The translations under genes and the position numbers were made by a program. Positions 7,438 through 18,083 of a stretch of 22,043 bases of DNA are shown piece after piece; position 1 is the first letter of the stretch, and each line of letters opens with the position of its first letter. The notes below the pieces were generated by a model that was not told where the DNA came from, ran no database searches, and saw nothing but the letters and a program-made list of their open reading frames with translations. Source of the stretch: Nosocomiicoccus ampullae (lineage in GTDB: Bacteria; Bacillota; Bacilli; Staphylococcales; Salinicoccaceae); contig NZ_MBFG01000023.1 in NCBI RefSeq assembly GCF_001696685.1, positions 1 to 22,043 on the forward strand, given 5' to 3'.

Positions 7438-7446
7438 ATTTTATCA
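7438..7446 (-). promoter_or_regulatory. gatC: Candidate extended -10 promoter for gatCAB
   Basis: TGATAAAAT reads on the minus strand at 7446-7438, an extended -10 pattern (TGnTANAAT-like), about 30 bp before the gatC ATG. The -35 region is poor. The same sequence also forms an imperfect AT-rich hairpin (ACGTATATTTT / AAAATAATACGT) without a good T run, so it is not called a terminator. A near-identical TGATAAAAT lies before ppaC. Confidence 0.35.
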
Positions 7447-7473
7447 AAATATACGTTTCAATTCTATTGTTTG

Positions 7474-8679
7474 TTATTCTGTAATATAAAGTTCCGTATT
7501 CTCTTCACCGTCAGACGTAATAATAGAATACACTTTTGACTTATCTTGAATCTTTGCTTGAACTTTTGTACCTTTAAAATGTTTTTCGACAAGTTCATAC
7601 ACGAATTGGCTTAAACCGACCATTTCACCACGTGACTCGTATTCAAATGGTATTTCAATTGATAACTCGTCGAGTTTACCGTCACGAATTACACCGCGTC
7701 CAACACTTGTAGAAAATGATTTAAAGTAACTTTCGAGTTCTCGGTTAAATGCACGATATTCGCTATTTACTTCTTCTGGTACTGATTCATTATTTGATGG
7801 TAGTAAAACGTTCTGTTCATCGATCGTTTCAAACTTAGGAATTTCTTTTGCACCTGGTTCAACAACCGCGTAGGATACGAAGTTACCAGGTATAATATCC
7901 GTTCCCTTTGATTGGATAAAGATCGCAAATACGACTTTTTTATCGACATAATCACTGTTTTCTCGAAGTCTCTCTAAAATTTCACGCGCCATATCTTCGC
8001 CCTCTTTTTGAACGACTTCTAAATCTAAATCTTTTTGATATGTCGTTCCATACTGCTCTTTTTGATATAAGTACTCACTGTTCATTGCAAGTCCGAACGT
8101 AATCCCTTCGAACGTCTGATTACCTTCTTCGTCAATTTTTAAGTAATCTTGTTCAAGTATATGAGATAAGTAAAGTGGCGCGTTCTCTGCAAGTTTTTCT
8201 GGATCTTCTTCTCCGTTGTTTGATGGGTTTAACCCTAAGTTACTAAATGCACCTGTCCTTTTAAGTGTTGCTTCATCCATCTCATCGATTTGCTCTTTCG
8301 TATATTGACGTTTTAAATACTCTCGCGTCATTTTCTCAGACATAATTTGTCCTTCACGAAACACGTATTCATCTGTAGGGAAGAACCTTTTTGATTGTTC
8401 AAAAAGTCCTTTTTCAAAAGCTTCCATGTTATATGTTGAAACCATATTAGAACTTGTTAACCCGCGTGCTGGAGAGAGTTCGTATGGTAAGACAGATTGG
8501 TAATAATCGCTTGAAATACTTTGTGTGACACTATCTTGTACATCTTCATTTCGTACTGTTTGAACGTTATTGTTATTTTCATCGTTATTTTCTGACGCAT
8601 TCTCAACGTCGACAGACGTATTCGAACATGCCGTTAATATCGCTGTACCAAACAACGTACTCATTACAAGTTTTTTCAT
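7474..8679 (-). CDS. camS: CamS family sex-pheromone lipoprotein
   Basis: A 401-aa lipoprotein. The signal peptide MKKLVMSTLFGTAILTAC has a lipobox (LTAC) with C18 as the expected lipidated residue, so the mature protein is anchored on the outer face of the membrane. A low-complexity Asn/Asp/Glu linker (about 19-48) precedes the globular part. The position between ligA and gatC and the domain content fit CamS, known from S. aureus as the source of the peptide staph-cAM373, cut from its signal peptide; the role of the mature protein is unclear. The ATG lies 3 nt after the ligA TAG and has only a weak upstream GGTTGGG, so expression probably depends on translational coupling with ligA. As I recall, S. 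aureus has putP between camS and gatC; it is absent here. Confidence 0.9.
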   Translation of the reverse strand: MKKLVMSTLFGTAILTACSNTSVDVENASENNDENNNNVQTVRNEDVQDSVTQSISSDYYQSVLPYELSPARGLTSSNMVSTYNMEAFEKGLFEQSKRFFPTDEYVFREGQIMSEKMTREYLKRQYTKEQIDEMDEATLKRTGAFSNLGLNPSNNGEEDPEKLAENAPLYLSHILEQDYLKIDEEGNQTFEGITFGLAMNSEYLYQKEQYGTTYQKDLDLEVVQKEGEDMAREILERLRENSDYVDKKVVFAIFIQSKGTDIIPGNFVSYAVVEPGAKEIPKFETIDEQNVLLPSNNESVPEEVNSEYRAFNRELESYFKSFSTSVGRGVIRDGKLDELSIEIPFEYESRGEMVGLSQFVYELVEKHFKGTKVQAKIQDKSKVYSIITSDGEENTELYITE

Positions 8680-8682
8680 CTG

Positions 8683-10656
<1,974 letters not shown>

Positions 10657-10659
10657 TTA

Positions 10660-12825
10660 TCACTCTTTCTTTTCAATTGGTGCGAATTTCGCAAGTAAAC
10701 GTTTCGGACCAACTTTTGAAAATACGATATCGAGCTCCTCACTGTCACCTGACCCGTTAATTGCTGTAATCATACCGTCACCAAACGTTTTGTGTGTCAC
10801 TTTATCGCCGACGTTAAATGTTACGCCACTATTATCTGTAAACACTTGGCTTTTACTACGTGGACGTTTCTTACTGTTACTACTACGTCCGTCGTATACA
10901 GAAATGAGGGATTCACCTTCAACTAAATCTGCTGGTATTTCTGACCAGAATTGGCTTTCCATTGCGTTATTTGTTCGACCAAATATAGTACGTGACGTCG
11001 CACGTGAAATGATTAAGCGCTCCATCGCACGTGTAATCGCGACGTACATAAGTCTGCGCTCTTCTTCGAGTTCTTCTTCAGTATCCATCGATCTATATGA
11101 AGGAAATAGCCCTTCCTCAAGACCAACAATGAAAATCACTTTAAACTCGAGTCCTTTAGAGGCGTGGATTGTCATAAGTGTGACAGCATCTGTATCGTCA
11201 ACACTATCTTGATCACTAACGAGTGCCATATCACTTAAGAAGTCAAACAACAGTTCGTCACCAATCGTATGTGTTTCATCAAATTCTTTCGTTACTGTTT
11301 TAAACTCTTCCAAGTTTTCTATACGTGAATTACTTTCAAGTGTGTTTTCACGGATAAGCATATTTAAATATCCAGTGTCGTGGAGTATTTCATCGACTAA
11401 ATCTGTGATAGACATAAACTTAGATTTTTCTTTTAAGTTTTCAAGCACACTTAATAATTGTGCTAGGTTTTCAGCGTTTTTCTTTGATAGACCGATGAAA
11501 TCCGCGTCTTTAATTGCGTCGTATATACTCGAGTCCAACTGGTTCGCATGTTGCTTTAACGTGTCGATTGTCTTCGGACCGATTCCTCGCTTAGGTGTAT
11601 TAATAATACGTTCCATTGCGATATCATCGTAGATATTTAAAACGACTTTCATATAACTCATTAAGTCTTTAATTTCTTTACGTTGATAGAATTTCATACC
11701 ACCAACCATATTATATGGCAGGGATGATTTTACGAGTGCGTCTTCGATTGCACGCGACTGTGAGTTTGCTCGGTACAATACAGCCATGTCGTTAAAACTA
11801 TATCCTTCATTTTTAAGTTTTTGAATCTGTTTAACGACGCGCTGTCCTTCTTCTCGTTCGTTTTGAGAGACGATCGATGTTATTTTTTCACCTTTACCAC
11901 GACTCGTCACTAAGTTTTTAGGTACACGACTCGTGTTGTTTTCGATGACGTTATTCGCTGCGTCTAATATGCGCTGATGCGAACGGTAGTTTTCTTCAAG
12001 TAAAATCGTCTTTACGTTATCGTAGTCTTTTTCGAAGTTTAAAATATTCATAATATCTGCACCGCGGAATTTATAAATCGACTGGTCACTGTCTCCGACG
12101 ACACAAATATTTTCATATTTTTGACTGAGCATATAGACGAGCTGATATTGTGCATGGTTCGTATCTTGATATTCATCGACATGAATATATTGAAATTTCG
12201 TTTGGTAATAATTCAAGATTGCTTCATCTTTTTGAAACAGTTGTATCGTCAGCATAATTAAATCGTCAAAATCTAGCGCACTGTTCCGATATAAAATTTC
12301 TTGGTATGCCGTATATATATCTGCGTTTAACTTTTCTCTAAAATCATATGCGTTTTCTTTCGCTTCTTTTTCAGTAATTAATGCGTTTTTAAAGTTTGAA
12401 ATAGCATTTAAAAACTGGCGGGGCGGATATTGTTTTTGGTCTATATTCATCGATTTTAAAACATCTTTTACGACATTGAGCTGATCTGTCGTGTCTAAGA
12501 TTGAAAAACTTCTATCGTAGCCGAGTTTATCGATATCTCGCCTTAAAATTCTAACGCACATCGCGTGGAACGTTGAAATCCACATTTTAGATGTGTCTTC
12601 GTCGATTAGTTTGTCGACACGTTCTTTCATTTCTTTCGCTGCTTTATTTGTAAACGTGATCGCTAAAATGTTGTAGCTCGGCACATCTTTTTCTTCAATT
12701 AAATATGCGATACGATGCGTTAACACACGTGTTTTTCCACTTCCAGCTCCCGCCATAACGAGGACAGGGCCTTCTGTTGTCGTAATTGCTTCATATTGCG
12801 CTCGGTTCATTAAAGATAAATCCAT
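10660..12825 (-). CDS. pcrA: ATP-dependent DNA helicase PcrA (UvrD/Rep family)
   Basis: A 721-aa superfamily 1A helicase, essential in Gram-positives, acting in repair, plasmid rolling-circle replication and removal of stalled complexes. Motifs: Q motif near Q10 (NRAQYEAI), Walker A AGAGSGKT at 25-32 (K31), motif Ia TFTNKAAKEM (58-67), Walker B VDEYQDTN (216-223), motif III GDSDQSIYKFRGA (244-256), and the C-terminal motifs LMTIHASKGLEF and YVAITRAMERL. After a basic Ser/Lys/Arg linker comes a C-terminal beta domain (VGDKVTHKTFGDGMI...), the Tudor-like part known to bind RNA polymerase in PcrA. The ATG overlaps the pcrB stop by one base (TAATG), a sign of coupled translation. Confidence 0.97.
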   Translation of the reverse strand: MDLSLMNRAQYEAITTTEGPVLVMAGAGSGKTRVLTHRIAYLIEEKDVPSYNILAITFTNKAAKEMKERVDKLIDEDTSKMWISTFHAMCVRILRRDIDKLGYDRSFSILDTTDQLNVVKDVLKSMNIDQKQYPPRQFLNAISNFKNALITEKEAKENAYDFREKLNADIYTAYQEILYRNSALDFDDLIMLTIQLFQKDEAILNYYQTKFQYIHVDEYQDTNHAQYQLVYMLSQKYENICVVGDSDQSIYKFRGADIMNILNFEKDYDNVKTILLEENYRSHQRILDAANNVIENNTSRVPKNLVTSRGKGEKITSIVSQNEREEGQRVVKQIQKLKNEGYSFNDMAVLYRANSQSRAIEDALVKSSLPYNMVGGMKFYQRKEIKDLMSYMKVVLNIYDDIAMERIINTPKRGIGPKTIDTLKQHANQLDSSIYDAIKDADFIGLSKKNAENLAQLLSVLENLKEKSKFMSITDLVDEILHDTGYLNMLIRENTLESNSRIENLEEFKTVTKEFDETHTIGDELLFDFLSDMALVSDQDSVDDTDAVTLMTIHASKGLEFKVIFIVGLEEGLFPSYRSMDTEEELEEERRLMYVAITRAMERLIISRATSRTIFGRTNNAMESQFWSEIPADLVEGESLISVYDGRSSNSKKRPRSKSQVFTDNSGVTFNVGDKVTHKTFGDGMITAINGSGDSEELDIVFSKVGPKRLLAKFAPIEKKE

Positions 12826-13499
12826 TACTCTACCTCATTTGTCGTTTTTAATGCTTGAGTAAAGTCATCGTAAATTGAATTACCGACGACTAACGTATTT
12901 GCGAAAGGTTTTCTTTCTTTAAACTCTTCACGATTTTTAATTCCACCACCGTAAATAAGATGGCTATTTTTAAGTTGTGAATGTATATGTTTTAACGTGT
13001 CTACGTCGATCAATTTCCCACTGCATTCGATGTATAAATACTTTGACTCATATAGCTTATCAATCATATTTACAAGACTTGTGAGTGTTTCTTCATCTGG
13101 TAAATAGCACTCCGCCTTGTTAAACGCTTTACACTCTTCATTTAAAATTATATATGGCAATATCGAAACTTCGTCGTAATCGATAAGATCGTGAAATTCT
13201 TGTAACGCTTCAACGAGTAGTCCGTTATGATACTTAATATTCGTCGTATTAAACACAACTGGGATGAAATAATGATCGAATCCACCGATGACAGATTCAG
13301 TGTTAGATATTTCAAGTGCGAGTGGAATACTAAAACGTCTCACGCGCGCGAGTAAATCTAAAACGTTGTCTTCAGTGACATTATCTGTTCCACCGACGAC
13401 GATTAAATCTGTTTTACTTTCAGCTAACCGTTCTAAATGCTCATCGCTAATCTCTTTCGCTGGATCTAATTTAAATATATGTTTTACGTCGTTTAACAT
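12825..13499 (-). CDS. pcrB: Heptaprenylglyceryl phosphate synthase PcrB
   Basis: A 224-aa TIM-barrel prenyltransferase. PcrB joins heptaprenyl diphosphate to sn-glycerol-1-phosphate, giving an archaeal-like ether lipid precursor of uncertain function. Family features: HIFKLDPAKEI near the N-terminus, DLIVVGGTDNVT (glycerol-phosphate/prenyl binding), YIECSGKLID and the phosphate-binding loop YGGGIKNREE. The start is ATG 13499, because GGAGGAA lies just before it; the frame continues up to a TTG at 13520, but that would place the ribosome binding site inside the gene. It heads the pcrB-pcrA-ligA-camS unit and shares one base with pcrA. Confidence 0.93.
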   Translation of the reverse strand: MLNDVKHIFKLDPAKEISDEHLERLAESKTDLIVVGGTDNVTEDNVLDLLARVRRFSIPLALEISNTESVIGGFDHYFIPVVFNTTNIKYHNGLLVEALQEFHDLIDYDEVSILPYIILNEECKAFNKAECYLPDEETLTSLVNMIDKLYESKYLYIECSGKLIDVDTLKHIHSQLKNSHLIYGGGIKNREEFKERKPFANTLVVGNSIYDDFTQALKTTNEVE

Positions 13500-13527
13500 T
13501 CGTTTCCTCCATAAAATCAATATTATA

Positions 13528-13558
13528 ATTATAGCATTTTTTTACTATGCATTCTAAA
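13528..13558 (-). promoter_or_regulatory. pcrB: Candidate promoter of the pcrB operon
   Basis: On the minus strand TATAAT lies at 13533-13528, with a second TATAAT at 13527-13522. The best upstream hexamer is TTTAGA (13558-13553) with a long 19-bp spacing, so the -35 box is weak. A promoter is expected here because the purB terminator isolates this unit from the genes upstream. Confidence 0.35.
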
Positions 13559-13577
13559 CGTACGATAGTCATCCACG

Positions 13578-13604
13578 AAAAAAACCTAGACAATGTCTAG
13601 GTTT
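13578..13604 (-). terminator. Intrinsic terminator overlapping the purB stop
   Basis: A 10-bp stem, AAACCTAGAC (13582-13591) and GTCTAGGTTT (13595-13604), with a 3-base loop. On the minus strand it is followed by a T run (13584-13578). The purB TAA (13605-13603) lies at the base of the stem. It closes the pncB-nadE-UPF0316-NETI-purB unit. Confidence 0.85.
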
Positions 13605-14901
13605 ATTCTTCTAATCCGACGCGTTCAAATATACGGTCTACTGATTGTAAATAATGTCTGTTATCAAACGCATCATCAATATCTTCTTGTGATAAATATT
13701 TCGTGATTTCTGCGTCGTTTTCTATTAACGGTTGTAGAGCTTGTTTACCCTCCCATGCTTCCATCGCACGTGGTTGAACGAGGTCATATGCTGCTTCACG
13801 TGATAGTCCTTTATCGATTAAACCGAGCATGACGCGCTGAGAGTTCACAAGTCCATATGACGCGTTAATATTTGCTTTCATATTGTCTTCAAAAACGACT
13901 AAGTTTTGAATAATATTTTTAAATCGATTTAACATATAATTTGTTAAAATCGTAACGTCTGGCAGCATAATACGCTCTGCACTTGAGTGAGAGATATCTC
14001 TTTCATGCCATAACGGTACATTTTCAAACGCTGGCGTCATATACCCACGAATAATTCTAGCGATCCCTGTAACGTTTTCTGAGCCAATCGGGTTACGTTT
14101 ATGTGGCATCGCACTCGAACCTTTTTGTCCTTTTCTAAACGCTTCTTCAACTTCACGCACTTCACTACGTTGTAAATGACGGACTTCTACTGCCATCTTT
14201 TCAATAGATGTTGCGATTAACGCAAGTGTCGAAATATAAAATGCATGGCGGTCGCGCTGTAACGTTTGTGTCGATACACGTGCATAGTCTAAACCGAGAT
14301 GTTTACAGACGTACTCTTCAATTTCAGGTGGAATATTCGCAAAGTTGCCGACTGCTCCACTCATTTTACCAACTTCAATATCTTTTCTCGCATATTTAAA
14401 ACGCTCTAAGTTGCGTTTCATCTCTTCATACCATAATGCAAGTTTAATACCGAACGATGTAGGCTCTGCATGAATACCATGTGTTCTACCCATCATTAAC
14501 GTGTATTTATGTGCTTGCGCTTTATCTTTTAAGACGTCTAAAAATGCATTTAAATCTTTTTCGATAATTTCGTTTGCTTGTTTAATTAAGTACCCTTGTG
14601 CCGTATCGACGACGTCTGTTGACGTAAGACCGTAGTGGACCCACTTTTTCTCAGGCCCTAACGTTTCAGAGATTTGACGCGTAAACGCGACGACGTCGTG
14701 GCGTGTTTCTGCTTCAATCTCTTTAATTCGGTCGATGTCGATTTTAGCATTTGGACGGAGTTGTTTTACTTCATCCATTGGAATTTCTCCAAGCTCTGCC
14801 CACGCTTCTGCTGCTAAAATTTCAACTTCTAACCATGCACGAAATTTGTTTTCTTCTGTCCAAATATTGGCCATTTCTTCTCTAGTATAACGAGGAATCA
14901 T
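13603..14901 (-). CDS. purB: Adenylosuccinate lyase
   Basis: A 432-aa fumarase/aspartase superfamily enzyme that acts twice in purine synthesis: SAICAR to AICAR plus fumarate, and adenylosuccinate to AMP plus fumarate. Conserved sites visible: H68 (ETRHDV), the T-S-T-D segment at 93-96 (GLTSTDVVD), H141 ([12 protein letters not shown]), and the flexible signature loop [11 protein letters not shown] (261-271) carrying the catalytic serine. Length equals the staphylococcal enzyme. ATG at 14901 with AAGGAG 11 nt upstream. It is the last gene of the minus-strand unit, 22 nt after the NETI gene, and ends in an intrinsic terminator. Confidence 0.97.
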   Translation of the reverse strand: MIPRYTREEMANIWTEENKFRAWLEVEILAAEAWAELGEIPMDEVKQLRPNAKIDIDRIKEIEAETRHDVVAFTRQISETLGPEKKWVHYGLTSTDVVDTAQGYLIKQANEIIEKDLNAFLDVLKDKAQAHKYTLMMGRTHGIHAEPTSFGIKLALWYEEMKRNLERFKYARKDIEVGKMSGAVGNFANIPPEIEEYVCKHLGLDYARVSTQTLQRDRHAFYISTLALIATSIEKMAVEVRHLQRSEVREVEEAFRKGQKGSSAMPHKRNPIGSENVTGIARIIRGYMTPAFENVPLWHERDISHSSAERIMLPDVTILTNYMLNRFKNIIQNLVVFEDNMKANINASYGLVNSQRVMLGLIDKGLSREAAYDLVQPRAMEAWEGKQALQPLIENDAEITKYLSQEDIDDAFDNRHYLQSVDRIFERVGLEE

Positions 14902-14923
14902 ATCTATACGTCTCCTTTTATCG

Positions 14924-15121
14924 TTAATCGATTAATTTACCTTCAAATACTATTTCTTGGTGACTCACTTCAATCCCGTTTTCAGTTTCCTTAAAGACAG
15001 GCTTTTCTATACGTCTCACGGGCGTATATCCTTCGCTTCTCATTTGCTTTAACACAGATTCAATCGTATCGTTCTCTGTAACTTCAAACTTTTTCTTTTT
15101 TAATTGTTTTTTATTTTTCAT
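14924..15121 (-). CDS. NETI-motif protein (YebG-like)
   Basis: A 65-aa lysine-rich cytoplasmic protein. It has the short pattern [16 protein letters not shown] near residues 12-27 followed by [13 protein letters not shown], which matches the NETI-motif family (B. subtilis YebG), named for the tetrapeptide in ENETI; here it reads ENDTI. The function of the family is unknown. The gene overlaps the preceding UPF0316 gene by 11 nt and lies just before purB. In B. subtilis the homologue also lies next to a UPF0316 gene (yebE) and the purine operon, so the association is conserved and a link to purine synthesis or its regulation is plausible but untested. Confidence 0.82.
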   Translation of the reverse strand: MKNKKQLKKKKFEVTENDTIESVLKQMRSEGYTPVRRIEKPVFKETENGIEVSHQEIVFEGKLID

Positions 15122-15719
15122 TAGTACCGACTTCTTCTAAAATTTCTTCTACATCTTCAACGTCATATGACGCAACTTCACGATTTCGTACACCTTTTGT
15201 CCAGAATCCACCGTGAATAGATTTTGGCTCATATGACACGATAAATGCATTCGGATCAAGCTCAATAATCGTATTTATAAGTTTTTTCTCGTGGCGTCTC
15301 GGCGTTAAAATTTGCATCGTCGTACGTTCACCGTCACGTCCATAACTGTACCCGTGCGTAACACCGTAGCCAAGTTCTCTTAACTGCATCGGCAAATCTT
15401 TATCTTTTTCTGCAGTTATTGCATTGACGACTTGATATCCTAAAGCAAGCTTTTCTTCGATGCGGATACCGACGAGTATCCCTGTACCAAAACCAAACGC
15501 ATACGCAAGTATGTTAATCGGCTTATCTAAGTTATCTAACACTAGACCAAGTCCGATAATATAAATGAGCGTTTCAAAAATACTCACTAACGCAGCGACG
15601 TACTTATATCCTTTTAACGTCGAAATCGTACGCATCGTTAAAAACGAGACGTAACATATGTTGATTAAAAAGATTGTAAGTACCATCAGCCATGCGTTTT
15701 CACTAATTAATTGTAACAA
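15111..15719 (-). CDS. UPF0316 / DUF2179 membrane protein (YebE-like)
   Basis: A 202-aa protein. Three hydrophobic helices (about residues 9-28, 42-61 and 68-86) are followed by a cytoplasmic DUF2179 domain (about 110-165; [51 protein letters not shown]). DUF2179 domains are small alpha/beta modules also found in YitT-type proteins; function is unknown. The start is TTG at 15719, chosen because GGAGG lies 8 nt upstream and the protein then begins right before the first helix, as in homologues. It starts 3 nt after nadE and overlaps the NETI gene at its end. Next to nadE in staphylococci too, as I recall. Confidence 0.88.
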   Translation of the reverse strand: MLQLISENAWLMVLTIFLINICYVSFLTMRTISTLKGYKYVAALVSIFETLIYIIGLGLVLDNLDKPINILAYAFGFGTGILVGIRIEEKLALGYQVVNAITAEKDKDLPMQLRELGYGVTHGYSYGRDGERTTMQILTPRRHEKKLINTIIELDPNAFIVSYEPKSIHGGFWTKGVRNREVASYDVEDVEEILEEVGTNEK

Positions 15720-15722
15720 TAA

Positions 15723-16553
15723 TTATTCCTCCATGTATTTCGGTTTAAGGTATCGATGATACGGTTTGTCTCTTTTATGTTGACTCGTCTTATATAAATG
15801 AATGATACGATCAAACGCCGCTTCAGGTACTGTTTTACCTTCTAAAAAGTCATCGATATCTTTATAACTCACTTGAAGTGCATCTTCATCGCTTAACAGT
15901 GGGCGGTCGGATTCTAAATCTGCTGTAGGAACTTTTAAATATAAATGTTCTGGACAATTTAAATATTTTAAAATTTGTTGTCCTTGACGTTTGTTTAAAC
16001 CAGTTAAAGGCATGACGTCTGCTGCGCCGTCACCAAACTTCGTATAAAATCCAGTTAACGCTTCTGCTGCGTGATCCGAACCGAGTACTACACCTTTACG
16101 GTCTGCAGCAATCGCATATTGTGCCTTCATGCGTTCACGTGCTTTTTCATTACCAATCACGAAGTCATTAATATGAAACGATGCATCGTTTAGTGCTTTT
16201 ACACTCGCATCGACGGCATTTTTTATATTGATTGTGACGTCAAAATCTGGATTTATATAAGTAATAGCGTCGTCGACGTCATTCATATCGAGCTGTGTAC
16301 CGTACGGTAAACGCACACCGTAAAAATGAATCGTATGACCTTCTTCACGTAACTCTTCGACTGCCATTTGGGCGAGTTTTCCGAGTAATGTTGAGTCTTG
16401 ACCGCCACTTATACCTAAGACGAAACTTTCAATAAAGTCGTGGTGGTATTTATAGTTTTTAAGAAAATCGATGATTTCACGTACTTCTCTCTCAGGGTTG
16501 ATGTTTTCTTTAACATGTAACGCGTCTATAATTTCTCGCTGAATATTATGCAT
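15723..16553 (-). CDS. nadE: NH3-dependent NAD+ synthetase
   Basis: A 276-aa enzyme that amidates nicotinic acid adenine dinucleotide to NAD with ATP and ammonia, the last step of NAD synthesis. The N-type ATP pyrophosphatase P-loop is [13 protein letters not shown] (48-60 region); further conserved parts are [10 protein letters not shown], a Gly-Asp segment [20 protein letters not shown], and [19 protein letters not shown]. There is no glutaminase domain, so free ammonia is the nitrogen donor. Start: ATG 16553, which overlaps the pncB end by 8 nt; the frame continues to a TTG at 16571 inside pncB, but homologues begin near the ATG. The ribosome binding site is weak (GAGCGTGAT), consistent with coupling to pncB. 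Confidence 0.95.
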   Translation of the reverse strand: MHNIQREIIDALHVKENINPEREVREIIDFLKNYKYHHDFIESFVLGISGGQDSTLLGKLAQMAVEELREEGHTIHFYGVRLPYGTQLDMNDVDDAITYINPDFDVTINIKNAVDASVKALNDASFHINDFVIGNEKARERMKAQYAIAADRKGVVLGSDHAAEALTGFYTKFGDGAADVMPLTGLNKRQGQQILKYLNCPEHLYLKVPTADLESDRPLLSDEDALQVSYKDIDDFLEGKTVPEAAFDRIIHLYKTSQHKRDKPYHRYLKPKYMEE

Positions 16554-17994
16554 TAATATCACGCTCAGCAATCGATTCGATTAATGACTTTTTATCTTCC
16601 CATAATTGTAAGCTTAAATCGACTGGATAAATTTGTGGGTTTAATAGACGTCTATTTTCTTCCCATAATTCATCTAACGCTGCTTCACATAATTGACTCA
16701 TTTCTTCAATAGATGGTGACTCATATACGAGTTGTCCGTTGACAAAAATATCATGTAACTTTTTCACTGCTGTAAAGTTCTTAACGTATTTACGTTTAAC
16801 TGTATGCACAGGGTCGAACATAAATAACGGTTCACTATAATCGATTTCCTCACCGACACGAGTAATATAATCACCTTCAGATTTTTTCGTCTCATTATTA
16901 ATAATACGATACACTTCTTTTTTACCTGGTGTCGTCAACTTTTCGACGTTTCCTGAAATTTTCATACGGTCGACTAACTGGCCATTTTCGTCTTCAATTG
17001 CAGATAGTTTATATACTGCACCAAGCGCAGGTTGATCGTATGCAGTAATTAGTTTTGTACCAATACCGTAACTATCTACTTTAGCACCTTGCGTGAGTAA
17101 CGACTGAATTGTGTATTCGTCGAGGTCATTAGATACGATGATTTTTGCATCTTTAAATCCAGCGTCATCTAACATCTTTCTCGCTTTTTTAGATAAATAC
17201 GCAATATCTCCAGAGTCTAAACGAATACCGATAAAGTTAATTTTGTCACCGTATTCTTTTGCGACACGAATCGCTGTTGGAACACCAGACTTTAACGTAT
17301 CGAACGTATCGACTAAAAAGACGCAGTCTTTATGCGTATCAGCATATGCTTTAAATGCTGAATAGTCATCGCCAAACGTTTGAACGAGCGCATGGGCATG
17401 TGTACCTGTAGGCTTAATACCGAACTTTTTAGCAGCGCGAACGTTTGACGTACCGTCAAATCCACCAATGACTGCAGCGCGTGCGCCCCAAATTGCCGCG
17501 TCAAACTCTTGTGCACGACGTGTACCAAATTCCATCAGTTGATCATTCGGAACGAGTTCACGAATACGGCTTGCTTTCGTTGCGATTAGTGTTTGGAAGT
17601 TGATGATATTTAAAATAGCCGTTTCGATCAGTTGACACTCTGCAAGTGGTGCGTCCACTTGGAGTATCGGCTCGTTATTAAAACAAACGTCCCCTTCTTT
17701 AAACGCACGAATTGTACCTGTGAAACGAAACTCTCTTAAATAGTTAATGAATGCTTCGTCATAACCAAGTGTTTCTAAATACTCGATATCTGATTTTGAG
17801 AATCTAAGATTTTTTATATAGTCGATAATACGCTCAAGTCCAGCAAATACAGCGTATCCATTTTTAAACGGCATCGTTCTAAAATATGCTTCGAACACTG
17901 CACGTTTATTATGAATATCTTTATCAAAATATGTCTTTGCCATATTGATTTGATACAAATCTGTGTGTAACATATAACTGTCGTCTTTAAACAT
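16546..17994 (-). CDS. pncB: Nicotinate phosphoribosyltransferase
   Basis: A 482-aa enzyme that makes nicotinate mononucleotide from nicotinate and PRPP, with ATP, in the Preiss-Handler NAD salvage pathway. Family segments: N-terminal [14 protein letters not shown] (10-23), [13 protein letters not shown] (155-167), [21 protein letters not shown] (197-205, containing the histidine region phosphorylated in this family), IRLDSGD and YGIGTKLIT. Length agrees with the roughly 485-aa Gram-positive form. ATG at 17994 follows AAGGGG. It overlaps nadE, so salvage and the final amidation step are co-expressed. It is the first gene of a unit that continues through nadE to purB. Confidence 0.96.
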   Translation of the reverse strand: MFKDDSYMLHTDLYQINMAKTYFDKDIHNKRAVFEAYFRTMPFKNGYAVFAGLERIIDYIKNLRFSKSDIEYLETLGYDEAFINYLREFRFTGTIRAFKEGDVCFNNEPILQVDAPLAECQLIETAILNIINFQTLIATKASRIRELVPNDQLMEFGTRRAQEFDAAIWGARAAVIGGFDGTSNVRAAKKFGIKPTGTHAHALVQTFGDDYSAFKAYADTHKDCVFLVDTFDTLKSGVPTAIRVAKEYGDKINFIGIRLDSGDIAYLSKKARKMLDDAGFKDAKIIVSNDLDEYTIQSLLTQGAKVDSYGIGTKLITAYDQPALGAVYKLSAIEDENGQLVDRMKISGNVEKLTTPGKKEVYRIINNETKKSEGDYITRVGEEIDYSEPLFMFDPVHTVKRKYVKNFTAVKKLHDIFVNGQLVYESPSIEEMSQLCEAALDELWEENRRLLNPQIYPVDLSLQLWEDKKSLIESIAERDINA

Positions 17995-18054
17995 CGTTTA
18001 ACCCCTTACTTAGAAGATGAATTTTTATTTTTAAATTTTTTATAGATTACATAC

Positions 18055-18083
18055 ATTATATATGAATTGGCGGGTGAATTAAA
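18055..18083 (-). promoter_or_regulatory. pncB: Candidate pncB promoter
   Basis: On the minus strand TTTAAT (18083-18078) and TATAAT (18060-18055) are 17 bp apart. Initiation near 18048 would give a leader of about 54 nt. The -35 match is only 3 of 6. The site touches the start of the divergent transporter gene. Confidence 0.4.

Noticed and set aside
7410..7473. Terminator or T-box-type leader between camS and gatC
   Set aside because: Only an imperfect AT-rich hairpin without a proper T run was found, and 64 bases is too short for a T-box; it is more likely a promoter region.
13500..13520. TTG start at 13520 for pcrB
   Set aside because: It would put the GGAGG site inside the gene, while the ATG at 13499 is correctly spaced and matches the usual PcrB N-terminus.
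16554..16571. TTG start at 16571 for nadE
   Set aside because: Homologues begin near the ATG at 16553, and no ribosome binding site was found for the TTG.
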